Part shown: piece after piece, positions 44,687 to 54,142 of the stretch
How the letters are laid out: the number at the start of each line of letters is the position of its first letter
How positions within the stretch are numbered: the stretch's first letter is position 1
Assembly (NCBI RefSeq): GCF_036231965.1
Contig: NZ_CP109499.1
Location: 186,001-250,000, forward strand
Source: Streptomyces sp. NBC_01428
GTDB lineage: Bacteria > Actinomycetota > Actinomycetes > Streptomycetales > Streptomycetaceae
Length of the DNA stretch: 64,000 nt
Reading direction: 5' to 3'
Made by a program: the position numbers and the translations under genes
The notes under the pieces: generated by a model
Database searches by the model: none
Seen by the model: only the letters and a program-made list of their open reading frames with translations
What the model was told of the DNA's origin: nothing

Positions 44687-45265
44687 ATGAGCACTCATGC
44701 CGACGCTTCCACATCCAGTACGGCGCATCGAGCCCTCGATACCGCATCGTCCGGGTGGCTGACCGCCCTGGACCGTATCGAACGGTCAGAAGTTGCCGAT
44801 CCGGTGATCAACATGCTTCAACAGGGGATCCGTTCGCTGCCCTTGGGAAGCGCACGGGATCTGCTGCGCGGCAGGCAGCTGGGTCATCCCGTGCATCCCG
44901 TACTGGTGCACGTGCCCATCGGTTGCTGGTTGTCCGCAGCCGTCCTGGACGTCGTGCCGTCGGGCAGGCAGTCACCTGCGATCCTCACGGCGGTGGGCCT
45001 GGCCGGCGTCGCCCCGGCGGCGGTCGCGGGCTGGGTCGACTGGGCGGACCTGCCGCCCCGCCAGTCCCGGGTCGGCCTGCTGCACGCGATCTCGAACGTG
45101 GCTGCCGTCGGCTTCTACACCGCGTCCTTGTCCGCAAGGCTCCGCGGTCGCTCGGCGAAGGGCAGGCTGTGGGCGCTCGGCGGGCTGACGGCCGTCGCGG
45201 TGAGCGGCGCGCTGGGCGGCCACGTCGCCTACCGCAAGGACGCCGAAGCCCGGCCCGCGCCATAG
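44687..45265 (+). CDS. DUF2231 family membrane protein
   Basis: 192 aa. Blocks include HPVHPVLVHVPIGCWLSAAVLDVV (conserved HPxHPxLVHxPIGxW motif of DUF2231), GVAPAAVAGWVDWADLPP and ISNVAAVGFYTASLSARLRG, spread over four membrane segments. The histidines in the first block suggest metal or heme binding. ATG 44687 begins a normal-length protein; GTG 44651 would add twelve residues without a ribosome site. Confidence 0.82.
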   Translation: MSTHADASTSSTAHRALDTASSGWLTALDRIERSEVADPVINMLQQGIRSLPLGSARDLLRGRQLGHPVHPVLVHVPIGCWLSAAVLDVVPSGRQSPAILTAVGLAGVAPAAVAGWVDWADLPPRQSRVGLLHAISNVAAVGFYTASLSARLRGRSAKGRLWALGGLTAVAVSGALGGHVAYRKDAEARPAP

Positions 45266-45382
45266 CGTCCGGCACACATCAGGGTCGGCCAACGCGTTGG
45301 GCACGGCAACCGGCGAAGACGGCGTGAGACCGCCAACTGACAGAGGAAGCTGGTCAGGTGTCCGCACAGAAAGGAAGAACGG

Positions 45383-45820
45383 ATGACGAAGTACGCGTTC
45401 ACACAAGAGGCGGGCCACCGGCTTGACGTTCCGCTGGCGAGCGAGCCCGACGAGGCGGCAGCCCAGCTCAAAACCCGACTCGAGGATCTGGAGCTGACGC
45501 ACGACCACTTCCGTGTACAGGTCGAGGGATCCAGGGTGATTGTCGCCGGAGACGGCGCCGTCCAGGAACAGAAGGAGAGGATCCTGCTCGCGCTGGGCAA
45601 CGTCGCCGGTGTCGCTGAGGTCGACGACCGGGTGTCGGTCGGGCAGGAAGACATCCCGCCACGCTTCATCACCGTCCGCGAGGGCGAGACACTCCGCGAC
45701 GTCGCCGATCGCGCCTACAACAGCCCCGACGCCGTCGGGCGCCTCCTGGCCGCCAATCGCCCCACGCTGAAGGGCGAAGACGGACTACATCCTGGACTGG
45801 TCCTTCGCGCCCCGGCGTAG
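45383..45820 (+). CDS. BON plus LysM domain protein (Kbp/YgaU-like)
   Basis: 145 aa. Residues about 20-85 fit a BON domain (AAQLKTRLEDLELTHDHFRVQVEGSRVIVAGDGAVQEQKERILLALGNVAGVAEVDD). Residues about 95-142 are a LysM domain (ITVREGETLRDVADRAYNSPDAVGRLLAANRPTL...LHPGLVLRAPA). The order and length are those of E. coli Kbp/YgaU, a cytoplasmic K+-binding protein. The related role here is inference. ATG 45383 has GAAAGGAAGAAC upstream. There is no signal peptide. Confidence 0.75.
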   Translation: MTKYAFTQEAGHRLDVPLASEPDEAAAQLKTRLEDLELTHDHFRVQVEGSRVIVAGDGAVQEQKERILLALGNVAGVAEVDDRVSVGQEDIPPRFITVREGETLRDVADRAYNSPDAVGRLLAANRPTLKGEDGLHPGLVLRAPA

Positions 45821-46120
45821 TAGTGAGGGTGCGTTCACACCTGCACGGCGGGCGCTGCGGGAACGCTCGCCGTCGCGCCGGGATGCGGACTTCAGGTCCT
45901 TCATGGAGGCCCTGCTCGCCCCCTTCGACTCGCCCGAGCGCGCGCGTTCCTTGTTCACCGTGCGGGCGGCGATCGCCTTGGCCCGGCCGTCTGTCACATC
46001 GACTTCAGGGACCGGTGCAGCAGGCATTGTTGAGTGGGCCAGGCGCACGCAGCTGCTGCGCAATGCACGAGGCATTGCGCAGCAGCGAGCGCGGATGCGT
46101 GACCCTGAGGGGCCCCGGCC
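45821..46120. other. Intergenic region, no gene recognised
   Basis: 300 bp between convergent genes. It contains a perfect 15-bp inverted repeat at 46052-46086. The remaining sequence has open frames on both strands, but without a ribosome site or family match. Confidence 0.4.
46052..46086. terminator. Bidirectional terminator-like hairpin
   Basis: GCTGCTGCGCAATGC (46052-46066) pairs exactly with GCATTGCGCAGCAGC (46072-46086), 5-nt loop. It lies between convergent genes ending at 45820 and 46121 and suits either direction. Confidence 0.7.
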
Positions 46121-46939
46121 TCAGCTCCGGCGGTCCTCCGCGTCGTACTCCGCTTCTATGCGTTCCTTGCGCACCGTGCCGGTGACGGTCTCTTCCTCGG
46201 TGACCTCGTCGGTCTCCAGCCGTACGCGCTCGACCGGTTCGACCCTGGTCTCCACGACGGGACGCTCGGCGTGCAGGGTGACCTCGCGCTCCGCCTCCGT
46301 GATCTCCGGGCCGGACAGGGCGTCGTCGAGGTCCACGTCCGTGATGGGCTCACGCACCACGCGTACCTCTTCGTGGCGCACCGGGACGGTCTGTTGCTGT
46401 TCCTCGGTGACGACGTACTTCCGCAGCCGGGCTCTGCCGGTGACCTGACGCTCGGTGCCGACGTGCATCTCTTCTTCGGAGCGCGTCATGGCGTCGTCGC
46501 CGGATCGCTCGGCGTCCATCGCTCCGGCCGCTCCCCCGGCGACGGCGGTGTGACCTGCCGCCTCGGGCCCGGTGGCGGCCCAGCCCGCCTGGGGGTCGTT
46601 GGCCTGCTGCCAGGCCTCGTCCCACTGGATGCCGTAGTGCTCGTACAGGCGGTGCTCCTCGTCCTCGGAGAGGTGGCCACCGCCGTCGACGTCGACGTTC
46701 GGTGCATTCTTGATGCGATCCTTCGCGACGGACACTTCGAGATGGTCTTCGACCATGTGCGCGTCACGGATGGGGACGAACGATTCGTTGGTGCCGAACA
46801 GGCCCGTCTTGACGGTGACCCACTCGGGGCGTCCGGTGGCGTCGTCATAGAAGACGTTCTTGGCGTCGCCGACCTTGCTGCCGTCCGCGTCGTAGACCGG
46901 GTGATCCAGCACCGCGGGGATCTGCTCTCGGGTGATCAT
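46121..46939 (-). CDS. PRC-barrel and DUF2382 domain protein
   Basis: 272 aa. An N-terminal PRC-barrel domain (about 1-80, HPVYDADGSKVGDAKNVFYDDATGRPEWVTVKTGLFGTNESFVPI) is followed by a Gly/Ala linker and a C-terminal DUF2382 region (about 155-272). That region is Arg/Glu-rich with VRVVREPITDVDLDDALSGPEITEAEREVTLHAERPVVETRVEPVERVRL. The pairing is a common actinobacterial stress-associated architecture of unknown biochemical role. ATG 46939 follows GGAGGGTAACG. Confidence 0.85.
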   Translation of the reverse strand: MITREQIPAVLDHPVYDADGSKVGDAKNVFYDDATGRPEWVTVKTGLFGTNESFVPIRDAHMVEDHLEVSVAKDRIKNAPNVDVDGGGHLSEDEEHRLYEHYGIQWDEAWQQANDPQAGWAATGPEAAGHTAVAGGAAGAMDAERSGDDAMTRSEEEMHVGTERQVTGRARLRKYVVTEEQQQTVPVRHEEVRVVREPITDVDLDDALSGPEITEAEREVTLHAERPVVETRVEPVERVRLETDEVTEEETVTGTVRKERIEAEYDAEDRRS

Positions 46940-47798
46940 CGTTACCCTCCTGCTCCTGGGTGGAGTCGCATGCGGGTTCTCGAACCGAGTAACCCGACAT
47001 TCACCGTAATAACCCACAATCTTTCTCATTCGTGCAAAATCCGGCAAAGACCAGCTCAGACCTCTTCGCAGCCGTTCACCGCCGCGAGGAGGGTCAGCGC
47101 ACGCATCCCACCTGGCGCCTTTGGTGCATACGTGGGGACGCCATCGGGAGCGGATGCCGCGCGCCCCAGAGGGATCCACGCGGCGCGCACGGTTGCGTCA
47201 GCCTCCATGCAGGACATCAACCTGCCTGTCCGATGGGGAGGTTGGACCCTTACGAGAGTCTGACGCGACGCCCGACAGACTCCGCCGTCACCGCGGCTGC
47301 GGCCATTCTGTTCACGCGTACCGTCGAAGGCAGGGAACCGCGGGCCGGGCTGCCTGCCTCCGCCGGTACCGCCTGAAGGGCATCGTCGCGGTGTAAGAAA
47401 GCGGCCGCCGCGGCGAGGCGCGTCCCGGACATGCACACCGCGTGTCCGGGACGCGGCGTCCACCTGTGTTCGCCGCTGTCACATTGTGTGGCCTTCGCCG
47501 CCCCCGCCCGGAGAGCAGCCTGTCCCCGTCCGAGAACCGCCGCCCGGACCTCGTCCACCTGGTGAAGGGCTCCAGCTCAGGCATCACCACGACCGGCTCG
47601 CAGTCGTACTCCGTGACCTCACTGAAGCTGTCGTACACGCGCCTGGGCGGCCCCTCCGGGCGCTGAGTCCACCGGCCTTTCAAGGTCGACAGTCCTGCCG
47701 GCGACGGGCCCGGGTGGCCTCCTGCCGGGCTAAGACCACGGACTGAGGTGTCGGGGTGTCCAGCGGGGTACCCGGAGGGCGACACGAAGGGGCACACG
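46940..47798. other. Long intergenic region with a possible degenerate small gene
   Basis: 859 bp. No confident gene is seen. In 47350-47690 a minus-strand frame reads VYDSFSEVTEYDCEPVVVM then PELEPFTRW before breaking into another frame (DEVRAAVLGRGQAALRAG). It has a coding-like third-position bias, and the plus strand is equally open. This could be a decayed small gene. A GGGTAC promoter element for the RsbW-like gene sits at the right end. Confidence 0.35.
47748..47771 (+). promoter_or_regulatory. Candidate stress-sigma promoter of the RsbW-like gene
   Basis: GTGT (47748-47751) and GGGTAC (47766-47771), 14 bp apart, fit the Streptomyces SigB-type consensus GNNT-N14-16-GGGTAC. A start near 47778 would leave a 20-nt leader with the ribosome site GAAGGGG before ATG 47799. 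Confidence 0.4.
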
Positions 47799-48245
47799 AT
47801 GTATCGATCACCCGAGGAGACCGGTGGCGCCTGGGCGCGGCCGTCGGTGATGGAGGCCTCGCTCGCGCTGGACGGTGACGGCGCACGCATCGCACAGGGA
47901 CGCCACCTCGCGGCGGTCTTCCTGGCCGGGGTGCGCGACATGCGCGGTGTTCCGGTCGTGACGGCCACGGTGGAGATCGTCCAGCTCATCGTGAGCGAAC
48001 TGGTCACCAACGCCCGCAAATACGCCCCTGGGCCTGCCCTGCTGAACTTGCGGATCGCCGACAGCGTCCTCCAGGTCGAGCTTTGCGACACCAACCCATC
48101 TGTGCCGTCCGCCGAGGAACCGGACCCGGCCCGTATCGGTCGGCACGGTCTGGAGATCGTGAGCGCTCTCGCCCAGTCCGTCACCGTCGAAGCGACCTCG
48201 ACCGGCAAGAGCATCACCGCCGTCGTCTCTCTCGGCGAGATCTAG
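47799..48245 (+). CDS. RsbW-like ATP-binding protein (HATPase_c_2, anti-sigma-factor type)
   Basis: 148 aa. The N-box is QLIVSELVTNARKYAPGPALL and the ATP lid/G-box is RIGRHGLEIVSALAQSVTVEAT, both diagnostic for the small stand-alone GHKL kinases of the RsbW/SpoIIAB class. It lacks the histidine-kinase dimerisation region. It would bind a sigma factor or anti-sigma antagonist. The phosphatase at 41598 is a possible counterpart; no sigma gene is in the window. Confidence 0.85.
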   Translation: MYRSPEETGGAWARPSVMEASLALDGDGARIAQGRHLAAVFLAGVRDMRGVPVVTATVEIVQLIVSELVTNARKYAPGPALLNLRIADSVLQVELCDTNPSVPSAEEPDPARIGRHGLEIVSALAQSVTVEATSTGKSITAVVSLGEI

Positions 48246-48303
48246 CCACGGAGTCGCCGCGGAAGGGTGCCCACCCCGGCAGGACGCAGGGGGTGGTTCG
48301 AAG

Positions 48304-48337
48304 AAGGGCCCCGGCCGCGGATGCGGTCGGGGCCCTT
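48304..48337. terminator. Bidirectional terminator-like hairpin
   Basis: AAGGGCCCCGGCCGC (48304-48318) pairs with GCGGTCGGGGCCCTT (48323-48337), 4-nt loop, one G-T pair. It sits between convergent genes. Confidence 0.8.
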
Positions 48338-48349
48338 GATCTGGAGCGA

Positions 48350-49993
48350 TCAGCGGGAGTGACCGGCGGCCTGCTCCTGCAGCAGACCCGCGATGCGGGC
48401 CAGGTCGTCGCCGATGTCGAGGACGCCCTGGATGTCGGGCGTCGATGCCCCGTTCACCGCGAGGTAGAAGGTGTGCAGGCGTCCGTGGCCGGCGTCGAGG
48501 TATCCGCCGATGGTCTCCGCCCCCACTCCCAGCCGATCGTTGAGGGCGTCAAGATCGGTGACCGTGCCGGTTTTCGCCCACACCTTGCCCTTGCCGGGGC
48601 AGGTGGGCTGCCCGTCGCAGACGAAGGCCAGCAGGCCGTCGACTCCGAGAATGGGCTGGGCCTCACGGAAACGGTCCGCGTCCGGAGTCCCCTGCCAGTA
48701 GTGCAGCAGCTCGTTCTCCGCCCTGGGCGTCACCCGGTCGACGGGATTGCCGCCCCGCCCGTCCAGGAGCTGCACCTGTGTCGGGTCGACCCCCGCCTTG
48801 CGCAGGAAGCGGTTCAGGACGGGGAAGCCGTCGATGCACTGGTGGCTTCCCGCTGTGACGGCCATCAGACAGATCGCGAGGTTCGCGCCGAGGTTGTGGC
48901 TGACCTTGAAGATGAGCTTCGCGTACTGGGCGTAGACCGGCGAGACGTACGCGGCGACGCGTTGCGTACCCGCGTAGGACCCCGGGACGAGGGAGGCCGG
49001 GTTGGGACCTGTCGACCGAGCGGTCACCTTGACGCCGGCCCGGGCCAACGCCTCGATCAGGGCGGTGCGCCCGAAGGCCGCCGGGTCCTGGATGTCGGAG
49101 ATGCGCAGCGCCGGCTGCGCGTCGGCGGCGATGGTGCCCGACAGCTTGATCCGTGTGCCGTCGGGGGAGGCGGTCACCTGGATGTCCGTGGTTCCGCCCG
49201 CGGCGACGGTGCGGACGGTGGAGGTCACCTGGTAGGGCGCGACCTGCGGACGCCAGCTGAGCTGAGCGGGTCGGCCCGGACGGGTCGGGGTGGTCAGCAG
49301 GTCGATGACGTTGTCGTTGATGATCAACGGCGTCGGCGTCGGATCGAGTGCCGCGTAGGAGGTGAACAGCCGGGTGTCGACGGCCAGGTTGCCGCGTACT
49401 TCGGTGATGCCGGAGCGGCGCACCTGACGGGCGATCCGATCGAGCCCGGCGAGGGGGTTCTCGGGGGTGAGGGTCGCGCCGGGTACGTCGTTGGCGTAGG
49501 TGTGGTCGATCGTCGTGTACGACACCGAGCCGTCGGGCGCGGTCCGGCCGCCCATGGTCAGATCGCCCTTCCCGACCAGTACGAGGTTGCCGTGCTGCAC
49601 CGAGCCGTCGCGGTGGCCGGTGGCCTGGACGGGGGTGGTGAACCGGTGGTCGCCGCCCAGGGCGTCCCAGGCACCGGAGACGCTGACCAGTTTGGCCGTC
49701 GACCCGGGGATGAAGAACTGGTCCGGGTACTGCGAGTGGATGACACGGCCGGTTGTGTTGTCCACCTCCAGCAGCCCCCATTGGGCGTGCTTGTAGGCGG
49801 ACTTGTTCATGATGGCGGTGATGTCGGGGCTGAGGTTGTCGCCGCGCGGGCCGATCGGTGCCGCGGCGCCCATGGTCAGGGCACCGGTGACCACGGCCGC
49901 GACAGCGCTGACCAACCCGCGCCGAACACTGCGGGCCGACCTGCCGGTTCGAGCCGAGGGGGCCCGCTGATCCTGCTGCTGTTTGAGGAGCAC
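48350..49993 (-). CDS. dacB: D-alanyl-D-alanine carboxypeptidase / endopeptidase, PBP4 (DacB) type
   Basis: 547 aa. The three penicilloyl-serine-transferase motifs are in place: SxxK at Ser98-Lys101 (PGSTAKL), SxN at Ser365-Asn367 (VSHNLG) and KTG at 474-476 (WAKTGT). The long insert between the first two (about 265 residues) is typical of PBP4. An N-terminal signal (RRGLVSAVAAVVTGALTMGAAA) directs it outside, where it would trim peptidoglycan stem peptides. GTG 49993 gives a slightly long signal region. Confidence 0.9.
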   Translation of the reverse strand: MLLKQQQDQRAPSARTGRSARSVRRGLVSAVAAVVTGALTMGAAAPIGPRGDNLSPDITAIMNKSAYKHAQWGLLEVDNTTGRVIHSQYPDQFFIPGSTAKLVSVSGAWDALGGDHRFTTPVQATGHRDGSVQHGNLVLVGKGDLTMGGRTAPDGSVSYTTIDHTYANDVPGATLTPENPLAGLDRIARQVRRSGITEVRGNLAVDTRLFTSYAALDPTPTPLIINDNVIDLLTTPTRPGRPAQLSWRPQVAPYQVTSTVRTVAAGGTTDIQVTASPDGTRIKLSGTIAADAQPALRISDIQDPAAFGRTALIEALARAGVKVTARSTGPNPASLVPGSYAGTQRVAAYVSPVYAQYAKLIFKVSHNLGANLAICLMAVTAGSHQCIDGFPVLNRFLRKAGVDPTQVQLLDGRGGNPVDRVTPRAENELLHYWQGTPDADRFREAQPILGVDGLLAFVCDGQPTCPGKGKVWAKTGTVTDLDALNDRLGVGAETIGGYLDAGHGRLHTFYLAVNGASTPDIQGVLDIGDDLARIAGLLQEQAAGHSR

Positions 49994-50277
49994 GGGCGCA
50001 CATATACCGCCTGTGCCTTCCGTTCCCTCCCGCGCCGTCCCGCGCCTTCACTCGGCCGGCGGCGTTCCCGGCCGCTTCCGGCCCAGTCGAGCGCACCCGC
50101 CCGGAATTCGCCTCGCGATCAACGGACCCCGAGCCGTACCCCTGCCCCGTCGCCGTCGCCCCGCGGCTGAAGAGGCAGCGCCGGCATCTCCAGTAGACGG
50201 CCGGAAGCTTTTCCGTACGAGGTGCATCCGACGTGTCCGGGGCACGGAACTGTGGATGAGGCAGTCGCACCGAGCGA

Positions 50278-50646
50278 GTGGCTCACGGTTCCGTGGAGGC
50301 GTACGTGAAGGACCGAGTTGCGGAACGGGTGCGGGACGCGGCGCCCGAGGGGGCGCGTGCCCGCGTGGAGGTGCTGCAGGGCGAGAACGCGCAGCTTCAG
50401 CACGCCGTGCGCTCGCACGCCGTGGTCGACCAGGCGATCGGGGTTCTTCTCGCCGTCGGGCGGCTGACGCCCGACGAGGGATGGAACGTGCTGCGGGAAG
50501 TGTCCCAGCGGAAGAACATCAAGCTCCACCACCTCGCCGAGCTGATCATCGGCTGGGCCCGGACCAGAAGCCTCTGCGACGAGGTCCGGGCCGAACTCGA
50601 CCGGCAGTTGGCGCTGCACGGCCGTCCGCTGGACACCGACGCCTGA
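50278..50646 (+). CDS. ANTAR domain protein
   Basis: 122 aa. VEVLQGENAQLQHAVRSHAVVDQAIGVLLAVGRLTPDEGWNVLREVSQRKNIKLHHLAELII is an ANTAR RNA-binding domain with its short coiled-coil ahead. ANTAR proteins bind paired hexaloop hairpins in nascent RNA and prevent termination. No sensor domain is fused, so it probably acts with a separate regulator. GTG 50278 lies behind a weak purine stretch, and a later in-frame start cannot be excluded. Confidence 0.85.
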   Translation: MAHGSVEAYVKDRVAERVRDAAPEGARARVEVLQGENAQLQHAVRSHAVVDQAIGVLLAVGRLTPDEGWNVLREVSQRKNIKLHHLAELIIGWARTRSLCDEVRAELDRQLALHGRPLDTDA

Positions 50647-50707
50647 GCGGTCGCTGCCACGGATCACGGGGCGCTCGCCCGCTCCCCGCAAGCCGTGGGA
50701 TCCAGGG

Positions 50708-52690
50708 TCAGCCGCCGACGTGGATGCCGGGACGGCGCTCGGGGTCCGGCTCGTTGCTGCGGATGATCTCGCGGGTGACGGGGGCGGTGTCTCCGCGGCC
50801 CAGGAGGAAGTAGCGGAACATGTGCCGCAGGGGACTTCCCTCGGCCCACGCGAAGTAGCAGTGCGGCTGCACGCCCGTGGCGTTGCGCAGGGCGAGCAGG
50901 ATCGCGGCGATGGCGTTCGGAGCGGCCGGGGCCTCGGCGCGCAGGATGCGGTAGCCCTCGACATCGGCGCCATGGACGGAGAGGGTCTCGCTGAAGTCGG
51001 ACGGATCGACGACGTCGATCTCCAGGAACAGCACGTCGGCGGGTCCGGGCACCGGGTTGTTGCCGCGCTGTTCGCGCTCCTTGTGGGCGTATTCGGCGCC
51101 GTCGCCGGTCTCGCGTCGGTTGGCGATGATGTTGATGGCGTTGTCGTGGGCGAGGGTGTCGGTGATGAACTGACGTGCCGTGGTGTCGAACACGATCCGG
51201 TCGACGCGCAGTTCGGTCGTACGAGAGACCCGCGAGATCAGCGACACGGCGACGATGCCGGCGATGAACATGCCGGAGATGGCGATGCCGTCGGGCTTGT
51301 CGACGATGTTGGCGACCAGTGCGTAGAGGAGGACGGCGGTGAGCAGCGCGAATCCCGCTCCGGCCACACGCCGGTGGCTGCGGACGACGGACACCGTGAC
51401 GGCGAACGCTCCGGAGACCATCATGGCGAGGATGCCGGTGGCGTAGGCGCCGGCCTGGGCGTTGACGTCGGCGCCGAACGCGATGGTGATGACGATGCAG
51501 AGTCCGGTGTAGACGATCACGACGGGGCGTACCGCGCGTCCCCATTCGGGGGCCATGCCGTAGTCGGGCAGGTAGCGGGGCACGATGTTGATCAGCCCGG
51601 CCATCGCCGACGCGCCCGCGAACCAGAGGATCAGGATGGTGCTGATGTCGTAGGCGGTGCCGAACACCTCGCCGAGCTTCTCGTGCGCCAGCCAGGCCAG
51701 CGCGCGGCCGTTCGCCTGTCCCCCGGGCTCGAACTCCTTGTGCGGGATGAGGACGGTCGTCACGAAGCTCGCGGCCAGCAGGTAGACGCTCATGACGAGC
51801 GCGGCGGTGGTGAGGAGCCGTCGGGTGTTGCGGATCCGCGACTGCTTCTGCTCTTCGGGGTCGCTGCCCTTGGCGGCGATGAGGGGCATCATGCTCACGC
51901 CGGTCTCGAAACCGGAAAGTCCCAGCACCAGCAGGGGAAAGGCCAACAGCGCGGGTTCGGCCAGGCTGCCGAATCCGCCTCCGCCGTCGCCGAGGGCGTC
52001 CGTCCAGGCCGAGAGGGCGCCGGACGTGGTGAAGACGTCGACGAGGCCGACGACGATGACGGCCGCGTTGAGTGCGAGGAAGGCGACGACCAGAGGGATG
52101 GCCACCTTCACGGCTTCGCTGAATCCGAGCAGGAACACCCCTCCGAGCACGACGAGCAGCGCCACGGTGAGGGCGACCTCGTGACCGTGCAGGGCGTGGG
52201 GGAAGTAGGAGTTCTCCACCACATGCACGGACGCGTCCGCGGTGGACAGCGTGATCGTGATGATCCAGGAGGTCGCGACGAAGCCGAGGAGGACCAGGAC
52301 GAACAGCTTGCCCCACCAGAACGGCAGCAGGTCCTCCAGCATGGCCACCGAACCGGCCCCGTCGGAGCTCTCGCGGGTGACCCGGCGATACATCGGCAGC
52401 ATGCCCACCAGGGTCAGGGCCACGATCACCATCGTCGCGAGCGGCGAGACCGCTCCGGCCGCGAGTGCGGCGATCGCCGGGACGTACGCCAGGCTGGAGA
52501 AGTAGTCGACGCCCGTGAGGCACATGACCTTCCACCAGGCGTGCTGCTCCGCGTGGCCCTCGCTCGCGGCCGGGCCGGCGGGCTGCACCCGGTGGTGCAG
52601 CAGCCATCGCGCGAGACTCCCGGTCGGCTGGGTCCGCTGAGCGGGACTCTCCATCTCTGCCGGTATGACCGGTTCGTTCGCGACCTTCAT
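50708..52690 (-). CDS. APC superfamily permease (amino acid/cation transporter) with a C-terminal soluble domain
   Basis: 660 aa. About twelve membrane segments, with the APC motif [41 protein letters not shown] and [23 protein letters not shown]-terminal cytoplasmic domain of about 160 residues ([39 protein letters not shown]) follows the last helix. ATG 52690 has GGGGGAC upstream; an ATG 14 codons earlier lacks one. The cargo is unknown. Confidence 0.87.
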   Translation of the reverse strand: MKVANEPVIPAEMESPAQRTQPTGSLARWLLHHRVQPAGPAASEGHAEQHAWWKVMCLTGVDYFSSLAYVPAIAALAAGAVSPLATMVIVALTLVGMLPMYRRVTRESSDGAGSVAMLEDLLPFWWGKLFVLVLLGFVATSWIITITLSTADASVHVVENSYFPHALHGHEVALTVALLVVLGGVFLLGFSEAVKVAIPLVVAFLALNAAVIVVGLVDVFTTSGALSAWTDALGDGGGGFGSLAEPALLAFPLLVLGLSGFETGVSMMPLIAAKGSDPEEQKQSRIRNTRRLLTTAALVMSVYLLAASFVTTVLIPHKEFEPGGQANGRALAWLAHEKLGEVFGTAYDISTILILWFAGASAMAGLINIVPRYLPDYGMAPEWGRAVRPVVIVYTGLCIVITIAFGADVNAQAGAYATGILAMMVSGAFAVTVSVVRSHRRVAGAGFALLTAVLLYALVANIVDKPDGIAISGMFIAGIVAVSLISRVSRTTELRVDRIVFDTTARQFITDTLAHDNAINIIANRRETGDGAEYAHKEREQRGNNPVPGPADVLFLEIDVVDPSDFSETLSVHGADVEGYRILRAEAPAAPNAIAAILLALRNATGVQPHCYFAWAEGSPLRHMFRYFLLGRGDTAPVTREIIRSNEPDPERRPGIHVGG

Positions 52691-53212
52691 GTCCCCCACT
52701 AGCCCTTTCCGTTCCGGCTCTCCGTGCATCACCCGCGCCCGTCGGCGGACGGCGTGAGCAGGCGAGCCCTGATTATGCGGCGTGACGGAGACGCCGCGAT
52801 CATCGGGACGGCCTTCGGCGCCCCGACGTCGTCGCCCTCCTTCCCCGTGCTCCCGCTCCGTACTCGACCGGTCCGTCCTAGACCGGCAGGAGTGAAAGCG
52901 GCACGGAGGCCGGGGGGGTTGGCCCCGACCGAGAGCATGGTCGGGCCGGAGTGGGCGCCCGGCCGCGCGAGGACGGGAAGTCCGAGGGGTGCTGCGGACT
53001 GTCTCCCTCGAATCCGGCCACGGAGTCTCCCGGGAAACCCGGTTGGCCGGCCGCAGCGGCAGCTGCTAGGTTTCCGGAGGCCGTGCGAGAGATCGAGGAG
53101 GTGGTACCCGTGAACGCAGTATCGACATGGGTGCTCCTCTCCGGGGTCATGGTCGGGCGATAGACAGGTCGTCCGGGAGCGCCGTTCCAGTGCACTCCCG
53201 AAAGGCACGACC
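52691..53212. other. Divergent intergenic region with a possible 17-aa leader ORF
   Basis: 522 bp between divergent genes. GAGGAGGTGG precedes GTG 53110, which opens a 17-codon frame (VNAVSTWVLLSGVMVGR) ending at 53163, 50 bp before the hydrolase ATG. It could be a leader or chance. Nothing else is supported. Confidence 0.35.
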
Positions 53213-53953
53213 ATGCGTTTCACTTCCGAGCAGCGCCTCGACGACGGCGTCCTCGAACGCGAATTCACCCTTGGCGACATCCCCGGCGTCCTGTGGACGC
53301 CCGCTGCGGCGTCAGCGTCCGAACCGGTGCCGCTGATCCTCCTCGGCCATCCTCCCCTCGGGCTGCGCAGGATGTACCCGCGGTTGGTGGGCCGGGCCCT
53401 TCACGCCGCGGCGGACGGTTTCGCCGCGGCCACCATCGAGCTTCCCGGCAGCGGCGACAGGCCCCGTTGGCCCGCCGTCGATCAGGCCCGCGCAGACCTG
53501 CGACGGGCGATGGAGGCCGGTGAGCCGGTCGGCGACGAGATCGTCGACGCCCTCGTCCTCCCACTGGTCGACAAGGCGGTCCCGGAATGGCAGGCCGCCC
53601 TGGCCGCACTCCTCTCGCTGCCCGAGGTCGGCGGTCCGGTCGGATACTCGGGGGGAGTGATCTCCATCGCCGTCCGGCTGGCGGTGGTCGAGCCGCGGAT
53701 CTCGGCCGCTGTTCTGTTCGCCGGGAGTCTCGTACCTCGTGCCATGTTCGGGGAGGCCCGACGGGTCACCGTTCCCCTGCACGTCCTGCTGCAGTGGGAC
53801 GACGAGGGGAACGACCGGCAGGCGGCCCTGGACCTGTTCGACGCCTTCGGTTCCAAGGACAAGTCCCTGCACGCCCATCTCGGTGGGCACACCGGCGTCC
53901 CGCAGTTCGCGGGGGACGCCGCGGCCCAGTTCTTCACCCGGCATCTGCGGTGA
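53213..53953 (+). CDS. Alpha/beta hydrolase (dienelactone-hydrolase-like)
   Basis: 246 aa. The nucleophile elbow is GYSGG (Gly-Tyr-Ser-Gly-Gly) in GGPVGYSGGVISIAVRLAVVEPRISAAVLFAGSLV. The probable His is in AHLGGHTGVPQ, and the acid may be Asp in WDDEGND. An early VPLILLGHPPLGLRRMYPRLVG carries the HPP motif of the oxyanion region. The substrate is unknown. A strong terminator follows. Confidence 0.82.
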   Translation: MRFTSEQRLDDGVLEREFTLGDIPGVLWTPAAASASEPVPLILLGHPPLGLRRMYPRLVGRALHAAADGFAAATIELPGSGDRPRWPAVDQARADLRRAMEAGEPVGDEIVDALVLPLVDKAVPEWQAALAALLSLPEVGGPVGYSGGVISIAVRLAVVEPRISAAVLFAGSLVPRAMFGEARRVTVPLHVLLQWDDEGNDRQAALDLFDAFGSKDKSLHAHLGGHTGVPQFAGDAAAQFFTRHLR

Positions 53954-54046
53954 GGGCGGGCGGTCGCACCGGCAGCAGTCGGTAGGCGACATGGGCCGGC
54001 CCACCGCTCGTCGAAGCGGGAACCCGGCTCCGTAGCCCCTGCACCG

Positions 54047-54078
54047 CGGGCCCCTGCCGAACTCTCGGCAGGGGCCCG
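54047..54078. terminator. Bidirectional terminator-like hairpin
   Basis: CGGGCCCCTGCCGA (54047-54060) pairs exactly with TCGGCAGGGGCCCG (54065-54078), 4-nt loop, between the convergent hydrolase and enoyl-CoA hydratase genes. Confidence 0.85.
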
Positions 54079-54142
54079 TCCCGCTGGACGGCACGAACCG
54101 CGGCAGGGTACGCGGCCGCACCCCGTCCGGCCTCCCAAGCCG

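Noticed and set aside
46052..46086. Recombination or attachment site made by the 15-bp dyad
   Set aside because: It lies between the ends of convergent genes with a 5-nt loop, the normal layout of a bidirectional terminator. No integrase or direct repeat is nearby.
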